A stretch of DNA of 42,624 nt from Oscillospiraceae bacterium (GCA_900770195.1 CAAGJI010000035.1:1-42624); one strand, 5' to 3'. Positions 34,902 to 42,417 are shown, counted from the stretch's first letter. Numbers and translations: made by a program. Notes: generated by a model not told the origin, from the sequence alone.

Positions 34902-35303
34902 ATGTCAAAAGAAATTGATTACTTGTGGACTGACAAAAAAAGGACAATTTTCGGTCTTCCACTGTCTTTCACAAGATATTTTATCACAGAAACAAAAGTA
35001 ATTACAAGAACAGGCTTCCTTAGCATAAAGGAAGATGAACTTGATATATATAAAATAACAGATAAATCTATGAAAATGTCCCTTGGTCAGAGAATTTTCG
35101 GACTTGGTTCAATAATCATTTTAAGTAAAGATGTTGATACACCTGACAAAATTCTTCAGAATATAAAATTCCCGAGAAAAGTTTCAAAAATTCTTTCTGA
35201 ATGTATTGTCGAACAAAGAGACAGATATTCAATCAGAGGAAGAGATATGTATGGTGAAAATCATCCGCATATGCACCCTGATGAAGATAATATGGATTAT
35301 TAA
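34902..35303 (+). CDS. Bacterial PH-domain protein
   Basis: The 133-residue protein has a bacterial pleckstrin-homology-like fold (DUF304 type): LSFTRYFITETKVITRTGFLS followed by beta strands and a C-terminal helix, then a His/Asp-rich tail. I place the start at 34902 (MSKEIDYLW) because AAAGGA lies 9 bases upstream; the earlier ATG at 34884 would place that site inside the gene. It has its own promoter and is followed 26 bp later by the FkbM gene, so the two are likely cotranscribed. The function is unknown. Confidence 0.75.
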   Translation: MSKEIDYLWTDKKRTIFGLPLSFTRYFITETKVITRTGFLSIKEDELDIYKITDKSMKMSLGQRIFGLGSIIILSKDVDTPDKILQNIKFPRKVSKILSECIVEQRDRYSIRGRDMYGENHPHMHPDEDNMDY

Positions 35304-35329
35304 AAGTCTGAAAAAGGAGGAAATATATT

Positions 35330-36391
35330 TTGCTGTCTTTCATTAAAGAAAAAGTTACGTGCTGGGAAAAACTTGAAAAAGAAACAAGACCTATATTCAT
35401 ATATGGTATGGGTGATGGTGCACAGAAAATAATGAATGTTTTTTCTGCAAGAGGCATCAAAGTTTCCGGAATTTTTGCAAGTGATGACTTTGTAAGAGGT
35501 CATTATTTCGAAGGCTTTAAAGTTAAGCGTCTTTCAGAAGTTGAAGAAGAATATGAAGATTTTGTTGTTATTCTTGCATTTGCGGCAGGTTACAGCGAAC
35601 TTGTCGACAAAATACACGAAATAGCTTCTAAACACACTCTTTATGTGCCCGATGTTCCTGTTGTGGGAAGCGGTCTTTTCACTTATGATTACTGTGTTGA
35701 ACACGAAAGCGAATTACAAGCTGTCTATGATATGCTTGCAGATGATTTTTCAAGAAAAGTCTATGCGAATATTATAAACTTTAAAATAAGCGGAAATATA
35801 AAATATCTTGATGAAGTTACAACTCCAAAAGTTGACATTTACAAAGATATAATAAGACCTAATTTAAATGAGGTTTATGTTGACCTTGGTGCATATAATG
35901 GCGATACAATAGAAGAATTTTTAACTGTTACAAGGGGAAAATATATATCGATATATGCAATGGAACCTGACAGAAAAAATTTCAAAAAGCTTTGCAAAAA
36001 TACTCAAAATCTCCTTCACGTTTATGCGTACAATTCCGTTGCGTGGTCTTGTGAAACTCAGATACCTTTTTCAACTAAAGCAGGCAGACAGTCCTCTGTT
36101 GTAACAACCGGACAGCTTGCTGAAGCACGTTCAGTTGATGGTATACTTGATGGTGAACAGGCCACTATAATAAAAATGGACGTTGAAGGTTGCGAAAGAG
36201 AAGCAATTTGGGGAAGTGCCCATACTATAAAAAAATATTCACCTAAACTTATGGTATCTCTTTACCACAGAAACGAAGATATTTTTGAACTTCCTCTTCT
36301 TATTAAAAAGCTGAATCCTAATTATAAATGTTATATAAGGCATCAGCTTTATATTCCTGCATGGGAAACAAACCTCTATGCAGTCAGATAA
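35330..36391 (+). CDS. FkbM-family SAM-dependent methyltransferase
   Basis: The 353-residue protein has an N-terminal segment that looks like a nucleotide-binding fold (IFIYGMGDGAQKIM, residues about 22-35, and FASDDFVRG), the sugar-sensing domain often fused to FkbM. The methyltransferase follows from about 180, with VYVDLGAYNGDT as SAM motif I and IIKMDVEGCEREAIWG. FkbM enzymes methylate hydroxyls on glycans or secondary metabolites. TTG is the start, supported by AAAGGAGG 9 bases before it. A terminator follows. Confidence 0.88.
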   Translation: MLSFIKEKVTCWEKLEKETRPIFIYGMGDGAQKIMNVFSARGIKVSGIFASDDFVRGHYFEGFKVKRLSEVEEEYEDFVVILAFAAGYSELVDKIHEIASKHTLYVPDVPVVGSGLFTYDYCVEHESELQAVYDMLADDFSRKVYANIINFKISGNIKYLDEVTTPKVDIYKDIIRPNLNEVYVDLGAYNGDTIEEFLTVTRGKYISIYAMEPDRKNFKKLCKNTQNLLHVYAYNSVAWSCETQIPFSTKAGRQSSVVTTGQLAEARSVDGILDGEQATIIKMDVEGCEREAIWGSAHTIKKYSPKLMVSLYHRNEDIFELPLLIKKLNPNYKCYIRHQLYIPAWETNLYAVR

Positions 36392-36415
36392 TTGTCGGAA
36401 TTTATAGAAAATTAA

Positions 36416-36445
36416 CCTGATGTCGCAGGACGGCATCAGGCTTTT
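36416..36445 (+). terminator. Terminator of the PH-domain / FkbM operon
   Basis: CCTGATGTCG pairs with CGGCATCAGG (one G-T pair) around a short loop and is followed by CTTTT. It lies 24 bases after the FkbM stop and before mfd. Confidence 0.85.
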
Positions 36446-36496
36446 AGTGCTTTATACATTTACAGCAAATACAGCGAACAAAACAGGAGAAAACAA

Positions 36497-39400
36497 ATGG
36501 TTCAGTTTTTCAAAGATACATTTAAAGAATTGTCAATATATAAAAGTCTGACAAATGCGGTGGATAAAAAAATATCACCGCTTCTTGTTTCAGGTTTTTC
36601 TATGATACATCTTGCACAGATGATAACTGCTTTTTCAGACAGAAATGAACCTGTTCTTGTTGTTGCAGGTTCAGACAGCGAAGCAAAAAGATTATGCGGT
36701 GATATAAATGCAATGGCAGGCAGTCAGATTTGCAAAGTTTTTCCGTCGAAAGAATGGGTTTTGACAGCGGTTGACGGTGCATCTTTCGAATATGTTCACG
36801 AAAGAATATCAGCACTTTCAGATTTTTCAAACGGAAAAATAAATATAGTAATATGCAGTGCTGAATCACTTATGCAGCCTGTTATTCCTGAAAAAGTTCT
36901 TAAAGATAATACAATTATTTTAAAAGCAGGCGAAAGTTATGATATTCCGCAGCTTAGAAAAAAACTGACAGAAGCAGGCTATCAGCTTTCAGACACAACA
37001 GAAGGCATTTCACAATTTTCATCAAGAGGTGATTTGCTTGATATTTTCCCTGTTGCACAGGAAAAACCTTTCAGAATAGAATTCTGGGGTGATGAAATCG
37101 ACAGCATTTCAGTTTTAAACACTGAAACTCAGCGAAGAGAAGAAAAGGTTGATTCTATCAGTATACCGCCTGCAAGGGAAGTTTTATATAATCCGCAGGA
37201 ACTTATTGAAAAAATAAGAAAAGTTTCTGTTTCAGCAAAAGGAAAAATTGCTGAAATGATAAGAAATACCGCCGCATCTGATATTGAACATATAGAAAAT
37301 GGCATTTTTCCTTATGCAGATAAATATTACGACTTTGTTTATGACAGAAAATATTCAATTGCAGATTACGGATTTAAAAACGTTTTCTGGTATGATTTCA
37401 ATGAAATATCAAAATTTGCAGATGGTGCAGAAACAGGTTATATGGAAGACTGCCGGCAAATGCTTGAAAACGGAACTCTTTTTAAAGGTATAGAAGAGTT
37501 TTTCATTACTTTTCAAAAAATTCAGTCGGATTTGTCGAAATCAAATGAAATTTACTGTTCAAGTTTCGTTCAGGGTTCTTCTAAAATAAGATATAAACAA
37601 TTACTTTCGGCTGAATGTTTTCAAAGTTCATCTTGGAGTGGTGAAATGCGTCAGCTTTGCGAGGACCTTGAAGGTTATATGTCGCAGGGATACAGGGTTT
37701 ATCTTGCGGCAGGAAGTGAAAAAACGCTGCCTATCATAAAACAAGACCTTGAAAACAGCAATATAAAATGCAGCCTTTTGTCTGAAACGGATAAACTTGA
37801 AGATTCAACTGTTTATTTGCATGACGGAAGTTTCAGCGGAGGTTTTGAGTATCCCGAAAATAAAACAGCACTCATCACACAGGCAAAATCGCTTGTTTCA
37901 AGAAAACGAAAAAGAAAACACAAGGCAGGTAAAGAAATTTTATCAATCGCAGATATACAAAAAGGCGACCTTGTTGTTCATGCAATGTATGGTGTGGGAA
38001 AATTTATAGGAATAAGAAGCCTTGAACTTGATGGAATAGTAAAAGATTATATAACAATTGAATATTCAGGAAAAGAAAATCTTTATGTTCCTGTTACACA
38101 AATGGACCTTGTTTCAAAGTATATAGGAACATCAGACGAGGGAAAAGTAAAACTCAATAAACTTTCTTCAACTGAATGGCAAAAAGCGAGAAACAGTACA
38201 AGAAAAGCCGTTAAAGATATGGCAAAAGAACTTACGAAACTTTACGCTGAACGTGAAAAGACAAAAGGTTTTGCTTTCTATCCTGATGATGAAATGCAGA
38301 TTGAATTTGAAAAACGTTTCCCGTATATTGAAACAGATGACCAGCTTACAAGTATAGAAGAAATAAAGGCTGATATGGAAAGTGAAAAGCCTATGGACAG
38401 GCTTTTATGCGGAGATGTTGGATTTGGCAAAACGGAAGTTGCTCTTCGTGCAGCTATGAAATGCATTATGAGCGGAAAACAATGTGCAATACTTGCACCT
38501 ACAACCGTTCTTGCATGGCAGCATTATCAGACAGCGGTACGGCGTTTTGAACCGTTTTCAATAAAAGTTGAACTTCTTTCAAGATACAGAACAGCAAAAC
38601 AACAGCGTGAAATAATTTCTGAACTGAAAAAAGGTTCAATTGATTTGATAATCGGCACACACAGAATAATTCAAAAAGATGTTGTTTTCCACGATCTGGG
38701 GCTTGCTGTCATAGATGAGGAACAGCGTTTCGGAGTTGCACACAAGGAAAAATTCAAAACACTTTTCAAAGGAATAGACGTTCTGACTCTTTCCGCAACA
38801 CCTATTCCAAGAACTTTAAATATGGCAATGAGCGGACTGCGTGATATGTCGGTTCTTGCGGAAGCACCGCAGGACAGACACCCTGTACAAACATATATTC
38901 TTGAATACAGCGAACCTGTTATAATGCAGGCGATAAGCAGAGAACTGAAACGTGACGGACAGGTTTATTTTATACACAACAGAGTTGAAACAATCGACCT
39001 GACAGCGGGCAAACTTCAAAAGCTTTTTCCTGATGCAAATATAGCCGTCGCACACGGACAAATGGACGAAAAACAAATGTCGGACGTATGGCAGAGAGTT
39101 GTTGAACACGAAATTGATATACTTGTCTGCACAACCATAATTGAAACGGGAATTGACGTTCCGAATGTAAACACACTTATAATAGAAAATGCGGACTGTT
39201 TCGGCTTATCACAGCTTTATCAGCTAAGGGGGCGAGTTGGACGTTCAAGCAGACGTGCGTATGCGTATTTCACATATCAAAGAAATAAAGTTGTTTCAGA
39301 CGTTGCCACAAAGCGACTTAAAGCGATGAGGGAATTTACACAGTTCGGAAGCGGTTTTCATATTGCAATGCGTGACCTTGAAATAAGAGGTGCGGGAAGT

Positions 39401-39943
39401 ATTTTAGGCGGACAGCAACATGGACATATGGAACAGGTCGGCTATGAAATGTATATGAAAATGCTTGAAGAGGCAATTGCGGAAGAAAAAGGCGAACCAA
39501 TTCAGAAAAGTTCAGAATGCCTTATCGACTTGCAAATTGATGCACATATACCTGAAAATTATATTGAAAGTCTGCCGCAGAGACTTGATATTTACAGAAA
39601 AATTGCGGCAGTCAGCACGGAAGAAGACAGTTCGGAACTTATAGATGAACTTATAGACCGTTTTGGAGAACCGCCGAAAAGTGTTCAGGGGCTTATTATT
39701 ATTTCACAGATGAGAAACAGGGCGGCAGCTGTCGGAATTGAGGAAATAAACCAAAAAGATGATAAGATAATTGTTTATACAAAAAATATAAAACCTCAGC
39801 AAATTTCCGCTTTATCCGTTAAATATCGTGGAAGAATTATGTTTAACACGAAAGCAAGGCATTATATAGGTGTTACCCTTGAAAAAAAGCAGCAGCCGGC
39901 GGATTTTATCAAAGAACTTGTTGAAACTATGGAATGTATTTGA
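36497..39943 (+). CDS. mfd: Transcription-repair coupling factor
   Basis: The protein has 1148 residues. Residues about 1-330 are the UvrB-like module. The RNA polymerase-interacting domain follows (KGDLVVHAMYGVGKFIGI). The RecG-like translocase has Walker A LLCGDVGFGKTEVA, the DEEQ box VIDEEQRFG, LSATPIPRTL, and TRG-type motifs GRVGRSSRRAYAYF and GAGSILGGQQHGHMEQVGYEMY. Mfd removes stalled RNA polymerase and recruits UvrA. Length and domain order are normal. AGGAG precedes the ATG. No obvious promoter of its own is seen in the 50 bp after the preceding terminator. Confidence 0.97.
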   Translation: MVQFFKDTFKELSIYKSLTNAVDKKISPLLVSGFSMIHLAQMITAFSDRNEPVLVVAGSDSEAKRLCGDINAMAGSQICKVFPSKEWVLTAVDGASFEYVHERISALSDFSNGKINIVICSAESLMQPVIPEKVLKDNTIILKAGESYDIPQLRKKLTEAGYQLSDTTEGISQFSSRGDLLDIFPVAQEKPFRIEFWGDEIDSISVLNTETQRREEKVDSISIPPAREVLYNPQELIEKIRKVSVSAKGKIAEMIRNTAASDIEHIENGIFPYADKYYDFVYDRKYSIADYGFKNVFWYDFNEISKFADGAETGYMEDCRQMLENGTLFKGIEEFFITFQKIQSDLSKSNEIYCSSFVQGSSKIRYKQLLSAECFQSSSWSGEMRQLCEDLEGYMSQGYRVYLAAGSEKTLPIIKQDLENSNIKCSLLSETDKLEDSTVYLHDGSFSGGFEYPENKTALITQAKSLVSRKRKRKHKAGKEILSIADIQKGDLVVHAMYGVGKFIGIRSLELDGIVKDYITIEYSGKENLYVPVTQMDLVSKYIGTSDEGKVKLNKLSSTEWQKARNSTRKAVKDMAKELTKLYAEREKTKGFAFYPDDEMQIEFEKRFPYIETDDQLTSIEEIKADMESEKPMDRLLCGDVGFGKTEVALRAAMKCIMSGKQCAILAPTTVLAWQHYQTAVRRFEPFSIKVELLSRYRTAKQQREIISELKKGSIDLIIGTHRIIQKDVVFHDLGLAVIDEEQRFGVAHKEKFKTLFKGIDVLTLSATPIPRTLNMAMSGLRDMSVLAEAPQDRHPVQTYILEYSEPVIMQAISRELKRDGQVYFIHNRVETIDLTAGKLQKLFPDANIAVAHGQMDEKQMSDVWQRVVEHEIDILVCTTIIETGIDVPNVNTLIIENADCFGLSQLYQLRGRVGRSSRRAYAYFTYQRNKVVSDVATKRLKAMREFTQFGSGFHIAMRDLEIRGAGSILGGQQHGHMEQVGYEMYMKMLEEAIAEEKGEPIQKSSECLIDLQIDAHIPENYIESLPQRLDIYRKIAAVSTEEDSSELIDELIDRFGEPPKSVQGLIIISQMRNRAAAVGIEEINQKDDKIIVYTKNIKPQQISALSVKYRGRIMFNTKARHYIGVTLEKKQQPADFIKELVETMECI

Positions 39944-39982
39944 TTTTCTTTTGTGCATTTTATACAAATTTCTAAAAATCAA

Positions 39983-40011
39983 TTGATATTTTAGAAAATA
40001 CGTGATATAAT
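39983..40011 (+). promoter_or_regulatory. Promoter of antisense RNA 1
   Basis: TTGATA (39983-39988), a 17-bp spacer and TATAAT (40006-40011) are present. The same spacing and boxes recur for RNA 2 (40333-40361) and RNA 3 (40680-40708). Confidence 0.85.
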
Positions 40012-40017
40012 AATATT

Positions 40018-40094
40018 GAAAAGGAAAATGTTTAGGCGATTTATCACTAAATAAAAAACGGTACGCAGTCCCACCTGCATACCGTTATTTTTTT
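40018..40094 (+). ncRNA. Antisense RNA 1, candidate type I antitoxin
   Basis: The predicted RNA is about 75 nt, from the promoter at 39983-40011 to the terminator hairpin AACGGTA/TACCGTT (40057-40086) with a T tract. Bases 40021-40032 (AAGGAAAATGTT) equal plus-strand bases 40196-40207, so the RNA is complementary to codons 3-6 of the convergent peptide gene. Partial matches (AG.C, ATTT, ATCAC) continue toward that gene's ribosome site. The same hairpin terminates the peptide mRNA from the other side, so the two RNAs also overlap at their 3' ends. Confidence 0.75.
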
Positions 40095-40108
40095 GTTTTA
40101 CCTGACAG

Positions 40109-40213
40109 TTATCGGTCGAGTTTGTCAAGTAACTTGCAAATGAAATATGATATAACATCTGCAAGGACGTTAATTACAACGCCAACAATTATGTTAAGGA
40201 AAATGTTAGACAA
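40109..40213 (-). CDS. 34-residue hydrophobic peptide, candidate type I toxin 1
   Basis: The peptide has 34 residues from a TTG start with GGAGG 9 bases upstream. It is a single membrane-spanning segment (NIIVGVVINVLADVISYF) followed by a short charged tail (CKLLDKLDR). Twenty-six of 34 residues match toxin 2 at 40456-40560, with identical length, start codon and ribosome site. Hairpin TTATCG/CGATAA (40231-40249) lies just upstream of the ribosome site, as expected for translation control. I infer a membrane-acting Fst/Ldr-like toxin from size, topology and antisense partner; I do not recognise the exact family. Confidence 0.75.
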   Translation of the reverse strand: MSNIFLNIIVGVVINVLADVISYFICKLLDKLDR

Positions 40214-40257
40214 ATTTAATCACCTCCCACTTATCGTGAGAACCGATAACATCAAAC

Positions 40258-40287
40258 ATTATATCATATTTTAGCAAATAATGTCAA
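40258..40287 (-). promoter_or_regulatory. Promoter of toxin 1
   Basis: On the minus strand, TTGACA (40282-40287), an 18-bp spacer and TATAAT (40258-40263) are present. The promoter is stronger by consensus than the antisense promoter. Confidence 0.85.
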
Positions 40288-40332
40288 GAGATATTTTGTT
40301 TTATGCAATTTTCACAAATTTCAAAAAATCGA

Positions 40333-40361
40333 TTGATATTTTGGAAAATACGTGATATAAT
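40333..40361 (+). promoter_or_regulatory. Promoter of antisense RNA 2
   Basis: TTGATA (40333-40338), a 17-bp spacer and TATAAT (40356-40361) are present, preceded like the other units by a conserved CACAAATTTCAAAAAATC block. Confidence 0.85.
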
Positions 40362-40367
40362 AATGTT

Positions 40368-40438
40368 GTAGATGATTATGAGGAACAATTCATCATTAAA
40401 AAACAAACGCACACAGTTGCAGCTGTGTGCGTTTTTGT
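40368..40438 (+). ncRNA. Antisense RNA 2, candidate type I antitoxin
   Basis: The predicted RNA is about 70 nt, ending at the perfect 12-bp hairpin AAACGCACACAG/CTGTGTGCGTTT (40405-40434) plus T tract. Bases 40378-40388 (ATGAGGAACAA) equal 40550-40560, so the RNA is complementary to the TTG start codon and first codons of toxin 2. Toxin 1 has a different sequence there, and RNA 1 matches toxin 1 instead. Short matches (TC, ATCA) continue toward the ribosome site. Confidence 0.75.
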
Positions 40439-40455
40439 TCTGTTTTACCTGACAG

Positions 40456-40560
40456 TTATCGGCTGAATTTGTCAAGTAACTTGCAAATGAAATGTGATAT
40501 CACATCTGCAAGGACGTTAACTACAACGCCAACAATGATATTAATAAACATGAGGAACAA
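40456..40560 (-). CDS. 34-residue hydrophobic peptide, candidate type I toxin 2
   Basis: This paralogue of toxin 1 also has 34 residues, a TTG start and GGAGG 9 bases upstream. Shared segments are NIIVGVV, NVLADVIS and FICKLLDK. Differences cluster in codons 2-6, the region matched by the antisense RNA. An in-frame ATG at codon 4 is an alternative start. Hairpin TTATCG/CGATAA (40578-40596) precedes the ribosome site as in unit 1. Confidence 0.75.
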   Translation of the reverse strand: MFLMFINIIVGVVVNVLADVISHFICKLLDKFSR

Positions 40561-40604
40561 CTCTTATCACCTCCCACTTATCGTGAGAACCGATAACATC
40601 AAAC

Positions 40605-40634
40605 ATTATATCATATTTTAGCAAATAATGTCAA
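40605..40634 (-). promoter_or_regulatory. Promoter of toxin 2
   Basis: On the minus strand, TTGACA (40629-40634), an 18-bp spacer and TATAAT (40605-40610) are present; boxes and spacing equal those of toxin 1. Confidence 0.85.
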
Positions 40635-40679
40635 GGGATATTTTGTTTTATGCAATTTTCACAAATTTCAAAAAATCAA

Positions 40680-40708
40680 TTGATATTTTGGGAAATATGT
40701 GATACAAT
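40680..40708 (+). promoter_or_regulatory. Promoter of orphan antisense RNA 3
   Basis: TTGATA (40680-40685), a 17-bp spacer and TACAAT (40703-40708) are present, within the third copy of the conserved block. Confidence 0.75.
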
Positions 40709-40714
40709 AGAAAT

Positions 40715-40783
40715 ATTCATAATAAACATTCTCTTAAAAATGAAAAAACCGCATGCAGTGCAGACTGTGTGCGGTTTTTTTGC
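40715..40783 (+). ncRNA. Orphan antisense RNA 3 (third unit without a toxin gene)
   Basis: The predicted RNA runs from the third promoter to the hairpin AAACCGCA..CAGT / ACTG..TGCGGTTT (40743-40780), with long A and T flanks that make it a bidirectional terminator. No peptide gene follows; the pilin terminator begins at about 40800. Bases 40721-40729 (AATAAACAT) and 40731-40736 (CTCTTA) equal toxin 2 positions 40543-40551 and 40561-40566. RNA 3 could therefore pair with toxin 2 on either side of the stretch matched by RNA 2, or it reflects a lost close paralogue. Confidence 0.6.
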
Positions 40784-40799
40784 TTAAATTTAAAAAGAC

Positions 40800-40830
40800 A
40801 AAAAAAGCCGCCCGATTTCTCGGACGACTT
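40800..40830 (-). terminator. Terminator of the pilin gene
   Basis: On the minus strand AAGTCGTCCGA pairs with TCGGGCGGCTT (G-T pairs and one mismatch, GAAA loop) and is followed by a T run (40800-40806). It lies about 35 bases after the pilin stop. Confidence 0.8.
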
Positions 40831-40864
40831 GGAACTTCTTTTTAAGTATTTTTATCACTAACCA

Positions 40865-41392
40865 TTACTCTGCCGCGAACTCAATTCCAGTCTTTCCACT
40901 AGCCGGCGTTATCGAACCTTCACCCGTTCCAGCTGTGTATGAATCAACCTTACTTGCACCCTTTCCAGTCTTATATGAAGAACCCTTAACAGATGCATAA
41001 TAAGTACCGTCATTACACTGTGCATATACAACAGTACCAGTAGCGAGATCAAATGTTATCTGTGTTACATGTGTATCACTTAACAAATTACTTCCACCAA
41101 CTTCTTTCATTTCGTTTAATATAGTATTTTGATCAGTAGAAAGATCAAGAGATCCTGTTGATTTAGTAGCAAGAACGCTTGTTGCAGCAGACTGTGCAGC
41201 TGTAACAACATTTCTGAGCTGTGACTGAACAGCCGTCTTCTTAGCTTTTCCAATATATCCAGAAACTGTAGGAATAAGAACTGCAGCGAGGATAGCGATG
41301 ATTACGAGAACAACGATAAGTTCAACAAGTGTGAAACCTTTTTTATTCTTCTTTGTATTTTCCATTCTTCTTTTTAATAATGTGTTTATCAT
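40865..41392 (-). CDS. Type IV pilin-like protein with prepilin cleavage motif
   Basis: The protein has 175 residues from the ATG at 41392. I prefer this start because GGTGGAG lies 5 bases upstream, while the GTG at 41410 lies within that site. The leader ends KKNKKG, and processing before Phe gives mature FTLVELIVVLVIIAILAAV with the conserved Glu5. The C-terminal domain is Ser/Thr/Gly-rich, as in major pilins or pseudopilins. No pilus assembly genes are in the window, so the machinery must be elsewhere. It has a consensus promoter and its own terminator. Whether it forms pili, a DNA-uptake pseudopilus or a secretion pseudopilus is open. Confidence 0.92.
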   Translation of the reverse strand: MINTLLKRRMENTKKNKKGFTLVELIVVLVIIAILAAVLIPTVSGYIGKAKKTAVQSQLRNVVTAAQSAATSVLATKSTGSLDLSTDQNTILNEMKEVGGSNLLSDTHVTQITFDLATGTVVYAQCNDGTYYASVKGSSYKTGKGASKVDSYTAGTGEGSITPASGKTGIEFAAE

Positions 41393-41515
41393 ATAAACTC
41401 CACCTTTCACAATAAATTAATAATTTTGATTTTGAATAAATTTTTGAATTTTGAAGAATTTTTGTATCTTCTTATGTAAGCATTTCTAACGGCCGTCTGC
41501 TTAACTTGTGATTAT

Positions 41516-41544
41516 ATTATACTCCATACGTGAAATAAAGTCAA
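41516..41544 (-). promoter_or_regulatory. Sigma-A promoter of the pilin gene
   Basis: On the minus strand, TTGACT (41539-41544), a 17-bp spacer and TATAAT (41516-41521) are present. The leader is about 115 nt; I see no recognised riboswitch in it. Confidence 0.8.
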
Positions 41545-41825
41545 TAGTTTTTAGAAAAAGCTCTCCGCTTTCTAAGTATTATACATATTTAGTTGAAAAT
41601 TATTGTATACATTTCACAAACAAAACAGATGATTTGAAATTTTCACGTCAATTTCCACATAAAAACTCGACTCCACAAAGAATTTTTGCACGCTTTTTTC
41701 TTCTTTTTGAACAAAAAAATCGTATTTTTTCACATCATCTTCAAATTTTAATTTTTGCAATCAGTTTGTAATATTTTGTAAATAACAATTTCGTGGCTTT
41801 TTTGTCAGGAATTTGGGGGAAAATT
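41545..41825. other. AT-rich intergenic region without a recognisable gene
   Basis: About 280 bp of AT-rich sequence lie between the pilin promoter and the palindromic repeats. A plus-strand frame covering 41508-41771 has no ribosome site, no family resemblance and atypical composition, so I do not call it a gene. No clear hairpin or promoter was found. Confidence 0.5.
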
Positions 41826-41874
41826 AACCTCTCAGTCAGCATTCGCTGACAGCTCTCCTTAAAAGGAGAGCCTT
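41826..41874 (+). repeat. Palindromic dispersed repeat, family A (outer left of the DUF559 locus)
   Basis: AACCTCTCAGTCAGC, a short loop, GCTGACA, then the perfect hairpin GCTCTCCTT/AAGGAGAGC and CTT. Apart from the loop (ATTC for TAAA) it matches 15-63. It faces the next copy (41898-41951) head-on. Confidence 0.9.
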
Positions 41875-41897
41875 GTAATCAGGCTGCAAATACCAAT

Positions 41898-41951
41898 GCC
41901 TCGCCTTTTAAGGAGAGGTGACACAGCATAGCTGTGACGGAGAGGTTGAAA
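41898..41951 (-). repeat. Palindromic dispersed repeat, subtype B (inner left of the DUF559 gene)
   Basis: On the plus strand it starts GCCTCGCCTTTTAAGGAGAG, contains the perfect hairpin CACAGC-ATA-GCTGTG and ends ACGGAGAGGTTGAAA. Read on the minus strand it aligns with family A (AACCTCTCCGTC, hairpin, CTCTCCTT/AAGG hairpin). It is nearly identical to 42418-42472 on the other side of the gene. Its terminal TTGAAA forms the -35 of the DUF559 promoter. Confidence 0.9.
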
Positions 41952-41974
41952 TTATACAATTAATATGTTATAAT
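41946..41974 (+). promoter_or_regulatory. Promoter of the DUF559 gene, -35 supplied by the repeat
   Basis: TTGAAA (41946-41951, the last bases of the repeat), a 17-bp spacer and TATAAT (41969-41974) are present. The start near 41981 leaves a leader of only about 10 nt containing GGGTG before the ATG at 41992. Confidence 0.75.
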
Positions 41975-41991
41975 GAATCAGGGTGAAATTT

Positions 41992-42366
41992 ATGCATATA
42001 AAGAGAAATAAGAATCTTCTTGAATCGTCAAGAATTTTACGAAAAGATATGACACGCCATGAAAAACATTTATGGTATGACTTTTTGAGAAATTATCCAA
42101 TGCATATATACAAGCAAAGAATAATAGAAAATTACATAGTTGATTTTTATTGCCCTGCTGCAAAACTTATTATTGAACTTGACGGAAGTCAACATTATAC
42201 AAAAAGTGGTATGGAATATGATGAAATAAGGACGGAAATTCTTGAAATTTACAATTTAAAAGTCCTAAGAATCCCTAATATTGATGTTGATACAAATTTT
42301 TATGGTATTTGCCAAATGATAGATGAAGAAATAAAAAACAGGATAAATTCTTTAAGCAATATTTAA
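41992..42366 (+). CDS. DUF559 endonuclease-like protein
   Basis: The 124-residue protein is of the DUF559 family, whose fold is like very-short-patch-repair and other PD-(D/E)XK endonucleases. Key words are MTRHEKHLWYDFLRNYP, then FYCPAAKLIIELDGSQHY with candidate catalytic Asp and Glu, and LKVLRIPNIDV. The likely start is the ATG at 41992 with GGGTG 6 bases upstream; a GTG at 41983 is in frame. The gene is enclosed by palindromic repeats of one family on both sides and is driven by a promoter partly made of one copy. The activity is unproven. A role in DNA cleavage or movement of the repeats is my inference from context. Confidence 0.9.
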   Translation: MHIKRNKNLLESSRILRKDMTRHEKHLWYDFLRNYPMHIYKQRIIENYIVDFYCPAAKLIIELDGSQHYTKSGMEYDEIRTEILEIYNLKVLRIPNIDVDTNFYGICQMIDEEIKNRINSLSNI

Positions 42367-42417
42367 TCACTCAGTCAGCTTTCTTAAAAACCATGTTGAC
42401 AAAATACGCATTATAAA

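Noticed and set aside
41411..41521. Possible c-di-GMP riboswitch in the pilin leader, as known for some clostridial pilin genes
   Set aside because: The leader is about 115 nt, AT-rich, and I find neither the conserved core motifs nor a terminator stem.
41508..41771. 87-residue plus-strand frame upstream of the DUF559 locus
   Set aside because: No ribosome site, no recognisable domain, and it overlaps the pilin promoter on the other strand.
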